Assembly (NCBI GenBank): GCA_003511825.1
Contig: DOIU01000152.1
Coordinates: 1 to 7,271, forward strand
Reading direction: 5' to 3'
DNA from: Gammaproteobacteria bacterium
GTDB taxonomy: Bacteria; Pseudomonadota; Gammaproteobacteria; Granulosicoccales; Granulosicoccaceae
DNA length: 7,271 bases
Positions 1-5,197 of this stretch are shown here, one piece after another. Under the pieces are notes generated by a model. It was given only the letters and a program-made list of their open reading frames with translations. It was not told the DNA's origin and did no database searches. The position numbers were made by a program, and so were the translations under genes. Within the stretch, counting starts at the first letter, position 1, and each line of letters starts with the position of its first letter.

Positions 1-1345
1 AGGCGAACCAGAACGCTTGGTGGCTTCCCAGATCAGACCCGTCGGCATCGACGGCCTTAATACCGCCCGCCGCAAGCGTCAACCGTACATTTTCAACTGC
101 AATCTCGTCCCCGCGCGTCAGAGCGACAAGCGCGGCACTGCGCTGGAACGCAACGGCCTGGCCCGATGCGGTAACCACGCCGATAATGTCTTCGTGGACA
201 GGAAGACGCGGATCGACATCACCGACCGGAAAGATTGGCCCGTTGGCATCTCGGCCATTGCGAAAATCAAAATCGCGACCCAGCGCCAATGCCTCAACCA
301 GCACCGTCGTATCGGGATGGGCGCGCTTCCACGCCCCCCAATCGGTCGTGACGACCGCTGCCTGCGCCAGCTTGATCCCCTTTTCGGCCAGCGGGCCGGT
401 CACTGCATGCCCCAGGAACGTGTCAAAAACTGAATAGGCCACCACGTCATACATCACCTTGTTGGACCGGATCAGCAGGCCGGATGTGCGCAAGATCGGC
501 CGCTCGACACCCTCGGGCATCCTGTCGGTGAAATAGGCTTGCGCCGCACCACATAGAGTACAGTAGGGAATACCGAGATCGCGCCCGCCAAGCGTGTCAT
601 TGACCATCTCGCGCACCTCCATGATGCGGCGCGGATAGGCGCGGGCTTCGCCATTAATTTCAATGCCGAATACGATGTCGTCGTCTTTCAACCATGTGGC
701 GGCGTCCGCCGTGCTGACGGCCGGATTGTCGGCGGCCGGAATGCAATTGCACACCTCGTCGGTGGTATCGTAGGCACGATGATCGATCAGCACGCCACCC
801 CAAGACACCAGACGCCAATCAATGTCACCTTCCACGAAAATCCGCTCCCAGCCGGGAACAAGGTTGGTGAAGATCGCGCGCTTGGTCGTCAGATAATCGG
901 GTGGCGCGGGAATATCCCAAGCGATCAAATGATCGGTGACATTGCCCCACTGATTAACATTCGGCAGATCCTTTTCCAGTAGCTTGGACGCAGCCTGATT
1001 GAACTCACCGAGAAGACGACTGCCGGAGGCAAAACGCATCAAATCGGCGATCAACCAAACCAGGCGCGGGTCCTTAGACGCAGCAATTTTGCCCAGAGCC
1101 AAGTTTTGTTGGCGCCCCCAAACGGTTTCCTTGGCCTCTTCGACAAAGGCCACACGCACCGCCCGCTCCAACTCTTTAGAAAGTCCACCAGCCGGGATTG
1201 CCGGCGGCTCGCCAAATTGCTCGACGACATGGGCCGGGAGCGGTTTGTGCTCCTGCGAAAATGCGCTTGATGCTGATAAAAACAACGCCGCCGCCAAGGC
1301 CGCGATGGCCACTATGCGACATCCTCCAAACACGCTTAGTCTCAT
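1..1345 (-). CDS. DUF3179 domain-containing secreted protein, 3' end outside window
   Basis: This open frame of 448 complete codons starts at ATG 1345-1343 and runs off the window without a stop. A GGGAG ribosome binding site (1358-1354) lies 8 bases before the ATG and supports this start. Residues 1-30 look like a Sec signal peptide: R2 and R10, a hydrophobic stretch IVAIAALAAALFLSA, and likely cleavage near AFS-QE. Residues 205-448 match the DUF3179 family as I know it: NPAV and a DDDIVFGIEINGEARAYP stretch (about 221-238), VND (248-250), the Cys pair YCTLCGAA (261-268), SGLLIRSNKVMYD (288-300), TTDWGAWKRAHPDT (333-346), and FWFA at the window edge. In this family FWFA lies close to the C-terminus, so probably only a short tail is missing. 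The family has no established biochemical role; the paired cysteines suggest metal or redox chemistry, but that is inference. Residues 31-200 are a helical region I do not recognise. The gene is separated from the opp operon by 280 bases and is probably expressed independently. Confidence 0.88.
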   Translation of the reverse strand, partial: MRLSVFGGCRIVAIAALAAALFLSASSAFSQEHKPLPAHVVEQFGEPPAIPAGGLSKELERAVRVAFVEEAKETVWGRQQNLALGKIAASKDPRLVWLIADLMRFASGSRLLGEFNQAASKLLEKDLPNVNQWGNVTDHLIAWDIPAPPDYLTTKRAIFTNLVPGWERIFVEGDIDWRLVSWGGVLIDHRAYDTTDEVCNCIPAADNPAVSTADAATWLKDDDIVFGIEINGEARAYPRRIMEVREMVNDTLGGRDLGIPYCTLCGAAQAYFTDRMPEGVERPILRTSGLLIRSNKVMYDVVAYSVFDTFLGHAVTGPLAEKGIKLAQAAVVTTDWGAWKRAHPDTTVLVEALALGRDFDFRNGRDANGPIFPVGDVDPRLPVHEDIIGVVTASGQAVAFQRSAALVALTRGDEIAVENVRLTLAAGGIKAVDADGSDLGSHQAFWFA

Positions 1346-1546
1346 GTGAGCTTCTCCCAGCTGGTTACTTTCTGCCAGCAAAAACCCATGCACGTGCGCA
1401 GGCAACTGGCGACTCGCACCCCATCCGCTTGCGGCAATCAGGCGATACTGAGCTGCTTGCCTTGCTGCCAAGGGTTCTGATCAGCATTGATGGCATTGAA
1501 CCCGCAGCCTTTTCACTGCCTGTCAGCAACCGTCTTTGCTTGCCAA

Positions 1547-1561
1547 TGGCAGTCACTGCCA
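1547..1561. promoter_or_regulatory. 15-bp perfect palindrome, possible operator
   Basis: The sequence TGGCAGTCACTGCCA is a perfect 7-bp inverted repeat around a single central base. The single-base centre argues against an RNA hairpin and fits a dimeric regulator site. It lies about 200 bases upstream of the DUF3179 start. Half of it, TCACTGCC, is repeated 40 bases away at 1513-1520. No regulator gene is in the window, so the role is a guess. Confidence 0.3.
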
Positions 1562-1571
1562 CTCAATCATC

Positions 1572-1614
1572 AAGAAACCTTTTGGGTGTACAGACGATGT
1601 AGACGCCCTTTCTT
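1572..1614 (-). terminator. Possible imperfect terminator hairpin after oppDF
   Basis: On the minus strand, starting 11 bases after the oppDF stop, AAGAAA (1614-1609) can pair with TTTCTT (1577-1572). Inside this, GGG pairs with CCC and TACA with TGTA around a TCGTC loop. An unpaired AAAAGG on the 3' side and small mismatches weaken the stem, and no clean U run follows. It may mark the end of the opp transcript, but it is not a standard rho-independent terminator. Confidence 0.3.
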
Positions 1615-1625
1615 AGCCGAAAGTT

Positions 1626-3437
1626 TCAGCGCACCAACCGCTGGATCTCCTCAATACTGTCATGCTCCTGCACAAAATGCCCTGGCGACACCTCACACAG
1701 CTCCGGCATCGCCGTCGCGGGTTGGTCGGGTCGTTTGCTGGGCAGAAAGCGCCACTGCGCACCGGGATCCATGGGCGAAGGCAGTTCGCCGGGCAGGCGG
1801 ATGCGCGTGCGAGCGCGTTCGACGGCAGGGTCTGGCACCGGGACCGCTGAGATCAGGGATTGTGTGTAAGGGTGCTGTGGCTGCTCGAAAATCTGATCGC
1901 GCGAGGCCATTTCAACCACGCGTCCCAGATACAGCACCATGATCCGGTTCGACACCGACCGAACCACGGAAAGATCATGGCTGATAAACAGCATGGACAT
2001 GCCGAATTCGGCTTGTAGATCTTTCAGCAGTTGCAGTATTTGCGCTTGGATGGACACGTCCAGCGCGGACACTGCTTCATCGCAGATGATCAGGCGCGGG
2101 CGATTGATCATCGCCCTGGCGATGCCGACCCGCTGGTTCTGCCCGCCGGACAACTCGTGTGGATAGCGGTTGAACATTTCCGCACTGAGTCCCACGCGTG
2201 CCATCATGTCGAGCACAGCCGCCTTGCGTTGGGCCTTGTTCAAGTCTGGCTGAAACTCGATCAGCGGTTCGGCGATCGACGCCGAGATGGTCATGCGTGG
2301 GTCAAGGCTGGCCAGGGGATCCTGGAAAACGATCTGCATCTGTTCGCGATGGGGCTTCATCGCCGCTTTGCCAAGGCCCACCAGATCCTTGCCCAGCCAA
2401 GTGACGGCACCGTCGGTGGGTTTGATCAGCTGTAAGACGGCGCGAGCCAGGCTTGACTTACCACAACCGGATTCACCCACAATACCCAGCGTCTCGCCTT
2501 CGACCAAATTGAAACTGACGCCGTTCACGGCGCGCAACGGAATCGATTTGGGTATAAGGCCACCGGGTTTCTTCACGCTAAAGGTGACCGCCATGTCTTT
2601 TACATCCAGCACCTGTGACGCGTCTGCATCCATTGCTGCGCGCACATCCGCACCATCGATCCGTGGCATTGAGGCCAGCAACGCTTGCGTATAAGCCTCT
2701 GCCGGCTTGGCAAAGATCTCGGCCGAGCTGCCGCTTTCCACAATGAAGCCCTGGCGCATGACCTGTACATCATCACACAACCGCGCGACGACGCCCATGT
2801 CATGAGTAATCAATGCAATCGCGGTACCTTCATCTCTCTGCAGCTCGGCCATCAGATCCAGAATCTCGGCTTGCACGGTCACGTCCAGTGCCGTTGTCGG
2901 CTCGTCCGCAATCAACAGCTTCGGGCCGTTCAACATGGCCATCGCGATCATCACGCGTTGGCGCATGCCGCCCGATAATTCGTGGGGAAACTGCACCAAC
3001 CGTGTGCGCGCTTCGGGGATGTGGACACGGTCAAGCCAGCCCAAGCACGTTTTCTTGGCGTCGGCCCTGCTCAGCTCGGGATTGTGTAGGCGCAGCGTTT
3101 CCTGCATCTGCGCGCCGATCCGCATATGCGGTGTCAGCGCCGTCAGAGGGTCCTGAAAGATCATCGACACGGCCTTACCGCGGTAGTGGTTCATCTCGGC
3201 TTGTGAGCGACCCAATAGCTCGGTACCGTCCAATGTCACAGAGCCGCTGACACCCGCATTGGCTGGCAATAACCCCATCGCAGCTAGAAAGGTCTGGCTT
3301 TTACCGGACCCGCTTTCGCCGACAATCCCCATGCAACGGCCCGGCGCAATATCCAGCGAGAGGGCATTCACCGCCGCGATAACCCCGTCGATGGTTTGGA
3401 ATTTCACATGCAGATCGCGTATCGAAAACAGCGCCAT
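1626..3437 (-). CDS. oppDF: Fused OppD-OppF peptide ABC transporter ATPase
   Basis: This 603-residue protein carries two complete ABC nucleotide-binding domains and should energise the OppB/OppC channel from the cytoplasmic face. Domain 1 (about 1-265): Walker A GESGSGKS at 40-47, Q-loop Q95, signature LSGGMRQR 154-161, Walker B LLIADEP 174-180, H-loop H212. Domain 2 (about 277-540): Walker A GESGCGKS at 321-328, Q-loop Q372, signature LSGGQNQR 429-436, Walker B LIICDE 449-454, H-loop H487. Both sites look catalytically competent. The C-terminal oligopeptide/dipeptide tail (about 548-590) keeps GELPSP, but where many relatives have GCxFxxRCP it reads AQWRFLPSKRP, so only C581 remains of the usual cysteine set. 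Fused ATPases of this kind are common in alphaproteobacteria, including YejF-like proteins. The start is ATG 3437-3435, with GAAAGG 8 bases upstream. Both that site and the TGACATG junction lie at the end of the degenerate 'oppC scar, so translation may be coupled to the scar reading frame. Confidence 0.95.
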   Translation of the reverse strand: MALFSIRDLHVKFQTIDGVIAAVNALSLDIAPGRCMGIVGESGSGKSQTFLAAMGLLPANAGVSGSVTLDGTELLGRSQAEMNHYRGKAVSMIFQDPLTALTPHMRIGAQMQETLRLHNPELSRADAKKTCLGWLDRVHIPEARTRLVQFPHELSGGMRQRVMIAMAMLNGPKLLIADEPTTALDVTVQAEILDLMAELQRDEGTAIALITHDMGVVARLCDDVQVMRQGFIVESGSSAEIFAKPAEAYTQALLASMPRIDGADVRAAMDADASQVLDVKDMAVTFSVKKPGGLIPKSIPLRAVNGVSFNLVEGETLGIVGESGCGKSSLARAVLQLIKPTDGAVTWLGKDLVGLGKAAMKPHREQMQIVFQDPLASLDPRMTISASIAEPLIEFQPDLNKAQRKAAVLDMMARVGLSAEMFNRYPHELSGGQNQRVGIARAMINRPRLIICDEAVSALDVSIQAQILQLLKDLQAEFGMSMLFISHDLSVVRSVSNRIMVLYLGRVVEMASRDQIFEQPQHPYTQSLISAVPVPDPAVERARTRIRLPGELPSPMDPGAQWRFLPSKRPDQPATAMPELCEVSPGHFVQEHDSIEEIQRLVR

Positions 3438-3438
3438 G

Positions 3439-3561
3439 TCAGCGGCCTTTCAGGTCAAGGTCGCCGCGAAGGCCATCGCCGATAGAGAAGAAACAGAAGA
3501 GGGTCAGAAGTTTCTGCACACTAAGGCCAAGAGAGGACGTCATGCTATCAATCAGGATCCT
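3439..3561 (-). pseudogene. Degenerate 3' fragment of oppC, internally deleted
   Basis: Read on the minus strand, these 41 codons align with the end of the intact oppC at 4467-4252. The first 20 match OppC residues 241-260 and the last 21 match residues 292-311 plus the stop; residues 261-291 are missing as an exact 93-base in-frame deletion. By hand count about 44 of 60 bases match in the first part and 56 of 63 in the second. Preserved protein stretches include SLGLSVQKLLT against OppC FLGLGVQEPLT, and FCFFSIGDGLR against FCFFFIGDGLR. The frame stays open, and an ATG at 3543-3541 could give a 34-residue peptide ending one base before the oppDF start. It lacks nearly all of the permease fold and cannot transport; its remaining value is probably as leader and ribosome binding site for oppDF. 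It is the scar of a duplication that flanks parDE. Confidence 0.85.
3446..3451 (-). promoter_or_regulatory. Ribosome binding site of oppDF, inside the oppC scar
   Basis: GAAAGG (minus strand 3451-3446) ends 8 bases before the oppDF ATG. It belongs to the terminal codons of the degenerate oppC copy; the intact oppC has GAAAGA at the equivalent place. Its need as a translation signal may explain why the end of the scar is better conserved than its beginning. Confidence 0.55.
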
Positions 3562-3848
3562 TTGACCGCGCTTGTCGTATCTTGGCGACCGAGTATACGC
3601 ATAATGACAATTCTAGTGCCCTCTACCCGATAATAGATCGAGTGTGAGCGATAGACGCTCCTTCGATACCCTTCTCGAATCTCGTCGACGGCCTGGTATT
3701 GAAGTGGTCGCTCCGCCAGCGCCTGGAATCGCTTTTTGACCCCATCCCGATAATCTTCGGACTGCTGAAGCCCAAAATTGACCAGCCCGTACAGCGCGAT
3801 ATCGAGTAAGTCTTGCTCCGCTTCCAGAGAAAGTTCATAGCTAGGCAC
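3552..3848 (-). CDS. parE: ParE-family toxin of a type II toxin-antitoxin pair
   Basis: This 98-residue protein matches the ParE/RelE fold family. Visible family features are YELSLEAEQDLLDIALY near the N-terminus, FG at 25-26, FQALAERPLQY around 42-52, IREGYRR (57-63), SHSIYYRVEG (68-77) and the late strand IVIMRILGRQD (80-90). Characterised ParE toxins act on DNA gyrase, but family members differ in target, so the target here is inferred. The start is GTG 3848-3846, overlapping the end of parD (TAG 3843-3841) by 8 bases. No clear ribosome binding site precedes it, which suggests translation coupled to the antitoxin. The stop codon (3554-3552) lies inside the degenerate oppC fragment, in another frame. 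The last residues, TTSAVKGS, differ from the RILGRQDPxRHL-like ending I know from relatives, so the C-terminus may have been rewritten at the insertion joint. The length is normal and the protein is probably functional. Confidence 0.9.
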   Translation of the reverse strand: MPSYELSLEAEQDLLDIALYGLVNFGLQQSEDYRDGVKKRFQALAERPLQYQAVDEIREGYRRSVYRSHSIYYRVEGTRIVIMRILGRQDTTSAVKGS

Positions 3849-4119
3849 GCGATGCCCGGTGTTTCGCTTTAGCCTCTTCCCAAATATCGTCGATTGACTT
3901 GTCGCTGTATCCCTGCTCTTTCACGCTTTCCTCAGCTGCGATCAACGCAGCCCGGATGGCTTTGATTTCTTCCGGTGTTTCTGTTTCCCGATTTTGTCGT
4001 TCGCGGATCAGTTCGCGGATAACTTCGCTTTCATTGCCATACCGACCAGTCTCAATCTGTGCTTTGATCCAGCTGTCTTGCCGATCGGTGACAGAAATGC
4101 TCTTTTTAACCATTGGCAT
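3841..4119 (-). CDS. parD: ParD-family antitoxin
   Basis: This 92-residue protein pairs with the toxin encoded directly after it. The N-terminal part, with KKSISVTDRQDSWIKAQI at 5-22 and SEVIRELIRERQ at 31-42, fits a ribbon-helix-helix (CopG-like) DNA-binding domain: a short beta strand followed by two helices, as in ParD. The charged second half (about 43-92) should be the flexible segment that wraps the toxin and neutralises it. ParD proteins usually repress their own promoter as dimers, more strongly with ParE bound; a short palindrome beside the promoter fits this. The start is ATG 4119-4117, with GGAGG 8 bases upstream; a second ATG at 4113 would put that site 14 bases away and is less likely. 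The gene sits between oppC and oppDF, an unusual place for a toxin-antitoxin pair. Confidence 0.92.
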   Translation of the reverse strand: MPMVKKSISVTDRQDSWIKAQIETGRYGNESEVIRELIRERQNRETETPEEIKAIRAALIAAEESVKEQGYSDKSIDDIWEEAKAKHRASRA

Positions 4120-4127
4120 TGATTTAT

Positions 4128-4132
4128 CCTCC
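4128..4132 (-). promoter_or_regulatory. Ribosome binding site of parD
   Basis: GGAGG (minus strand 4132-4128) lies 8 bases before ATG 4119-4117. It is the strongest ribosome binding site inside the cassette and selects this start over the in-frame ATG two codons later. Confidence 0.75.
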
Positions 4133-4152
4133 AGACATCGGATGCAATACGC

Positions 4153-4163
4153 CTACTTAGTAG
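4153..4163. promoter_or_regulatory. Inverted repeat at the parDE promoter, possible ParD operator
   Basis: CTACTTAGTAG is a 5-bp inverted repeat around one central base. It overlaps the last two bases of the predicted -10 box and covers the likely transcription start, where a ribbon-helix-helix repressor would block RNA polymerase. Autorepression by ParD is known for the family; binding here is inferred. Confidence 0.5.
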
Positions 4164-4189
4164 TATATTTTACCCCTTTGGTTTTTCAA
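4162..4189 (-). promoter_or_regulatory. Predicted sigma70-type promoter of parDE
   Basis: On the minus strand, TTGAAA (4189-4184) and TATACT (4167-4162) are separated by 16 bases, close to the TTGACA/TATAAT consensus. The region is AT-rich (22 of 60 G+C in 4141-4200 by hand count) compared with the transporter genes. Transcription would start near 4155 and give a leader of about 36 bases before parD. With no clear terminator before oppDF, this promoter could also feed the ATPase gene. Confidence 0.65.
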
Positions 4190-4226
4190 GCTGATTGTTG
4201 TCGCTCACCTTCGGGGTCGAACTCCG

Positions 4227-4250
4227 ATCACGGACACACAGCAACGCCCT
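4227..4250 (-). pseudogene. Trace of an oppD 5' end after oppC
   Basis: Directly after the oppC stop the minus strand aligns without gaps to the start of the intact oppDF gene. The eight codons read RALLCVRD against MALFSIRD in OppDF, with the ATG changed to AGG. By hand count 17 of the 28 bases following the oppC stop match; the resemblance then fades. The position is exactly where oppD would stand if the operon were uninterrupted, so I read it as the first copy's truncated oppD. The match is short and rests on this fixed register, so it is less certain than the oppC scar. Confidence 0.55.
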
Positions 4251-4467
4251 ATCAGCGGTCTTTCGGATCAAGGGCGTCGCGAAGGCCATCGCCGATAAAG
4301 AAGAAACAGAAGATGGTCATCACGAAAAAGAACAGCGGAAAGGCCAGTTGCCACAGCGTGCCGTAGTTCATCGTCTTGGTCCCCTCCGCAATCAGCGCAC
4401 CCAGGCTGGTCAGAGGTTCCTGCACGCCCAGACCCAGGAAGGAGATAAAGCTTTCGATCAGGATCAT
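4227..4467 (-). repeat. Direct repeat copy 1: end of intact oppC plus oppD trace
   Basis: This is the parDE-upstream copy of the duplicated junction: the last 72 codons of the intact oppC including the stop (4467-4252), and the degenerate oppD start (4250-4227). It matches 3561-3414 in direct orientation, and the two copies bracket the parDE cassette of about 665 bases (3562-4226). Each side has one intact gene and one decayed gene end, in opposite arrangement. Confidence 0.68.
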
Positions 4468-5187
4468 ATTGGGCACGAGTAAGGTGGCATAGACCATGAC
4501 GACGCCCAGCAGGTTGGGCACAATATGGCGTCGGATGATGATAGGCGTGGAAACCCCAATCGCCATGGCCGCTTCGATGAATTCTTTGTGCTTGAGGCTC
4601 AGCGTCTGGCCGCGCACGATCCGGCTCATGTCCAGCCATGAGATCAACCCGATGCCGAGGAACAGCATGGTGATGGATCTGTCGAACATCACCAACAGCA
4701 GGATCAAGACGAACATATACGGCACAGACATCAGGATATCGACGCTGCGCATCATCACAGCGTCAATGCGCCCGCCCAGGAAGCCCGCAACCGCGCCCCA
4801 GAGCGTGCCGACCACGACGGCGATGGCTGATCCGACAATGCCCACCATCAGCGAGATACGCGTGCCCTGCACAGTGCGGGCATACAGATCGCGCCCCAGA
4901 TCGTCCGTGCCGAAGTAATGCCCGTTGGCGAATGAAGGGCCACCCTCCTCCGCGATCATGCCCATCACGTTGAAGTCCAGCTCTTCGTTGGACCAGACGG
5001 CGAGATAGTCACCGAACAACGCGAAGGCGCTGATGATGATTAATCCGATCAGCGCCGCAAGCGCAGCTTTGTTGCGCAGGAACCGATGGCGTGCATCTGC
5101 CCAGAGCGAGCGGCCTTTGACATTGACCACACGCTCGGCCATTGCAGCCGTGGCGGGCTGTTTCGGATTCAGTGGGAAATCGGCCAC
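4252..5187 (-). CDS. oppC: Peptide ABC transporter permease OppC
   Basis: This 311-residue inner-membrane protein forms half of the peptide channel with OppB. It has the OppC/DppC layout: a cytoplasmic N-terminal segment with SLWADARHRFLRNKAA (27-42), a first membrane helix at about 43-62, the periplasmic motif FGTDDLGRDLYAR (92-104), then five further helices. The cytoplasmic coupling (EAA) loop is at about 201-225, with EFIEAAMAIGVS and RRHIVPN, where an ATPase domain docks. The length is normal for the family and the C-terminus, GDGLRDALDPKDR, is complete. The start is GTG 5187-5185, 10 bases after the oppB stop; GGGGAG directly abuts or overlaps that stop, so translation is probably coupled to oppB. 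The last 72 codons are the template of the degenerate copy lying beyond parDE. The usual next gene, oppD, is displaced by about 800 bases. Confidence 0.95.
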   Translation of the reverse strand: MADFPLNPKQPATAAMAERVVNVKGRSLWADARHRFLRNKAALAALIGLIIISAFALFGDYLAVWSNEELDFNVMGMIAEEGGPSFANGHYFGTDDLGRDLYARTVQGTRISLMVGIVGSAIAVVVGTLWGAVAGFLGGRIDAVMMRSVDILMSVPYMFVLILLLVMFDRSITMLFLGIGLISWLDMSRIVRGQTLSLKHKEFIEAAMAIGVSTPIIIRRHIVPNLLGVVMVYATLLVPNMILIESFISFLGLGVQEPLTSLGALIAEGTKTMNYGTLWQLAFPLFFFVMTIFCFFFIGDGLRDALDPKDR

Positions 5188-5197
5188 GTCGCTCCCC

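Larger units (their letters stand above)
1346..1625. other. Intergenic region between oppDF and the DUF3179 gene
   Basis: This 280-base stretch holds no gene I can support. Just after the oppDF stop there is a possible imperfect hairpin (1572-1614), and at 1547-1561 a perfect 7+1+7 palindrome. The octamer TCACTGCC occurs twice in the same orientation (1513-1520 and 1553-1560). The promoter of the DUF3179 gene should lie here on the minus strand, but I could not find a convincing -35/-10 pair. A short minus-strand frame (1562-1365) has no ribosome binding site and no recognisable protein content. Confidence 0.6.
3414..3561 (-). repeat. Direct repeat copy 2: oppC end to oppDF start
   Basis: This is the parDE-downstream copy of the duplicated oppC-oppD junction. 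It consists of the degenerate 'oppC fragment (3561-3439) and the first eight codons of the intact oppDF (3437-3414). It aligns with 4467-4227 in the same orientation, apart from the 93-base deletion. The first copy is offset by 813 bases near the junction and by 906 bases before the deletion. Confidence 0.7.

Noticed and set aside
1365..1562. A 65-codon minus-strand frame between oppDF and the DUF3179 gene.
   Set aside because: It would start at GTG with no ribosome binding site, has no recognisable motif, and runs almost into the leader of the DUF3179 gene.
1198..1602. A plus-strand frame of 134 codons overlapping the DUF3179 gene start and the intergenic region.
   Set aside because: It lies largely opposite a well-supported gene, has no ribosome binding site, and has no protein similarity that I recognise.
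4211..4227. Small hairpin TCGGGGT-CGA-ACTCCGA after oppC as a terminator.
   Set aside because: In the RNA made from the minus strand the stem has an A-C mismatch, the loop is only three bases, and no U run follows.
4203..4230. Minus-strand GAGTTCGACCCC resembles a tRNA T-arm, which could mark an integration site.
   Set aside because: The stem bases do not pair properly and no acceptor, anticodon or D arm can be drawn around it. Part of the segment is better explained as an oppD 5' trace.
3414..4467. Insertion sequence or phage explanation for the duplicated ends around parDE.
   Set aside because: No transposase, integrase or terminal inverted repeats are visible, and a duplication of over 100 bases is too long for an ordinary target-site duplication.
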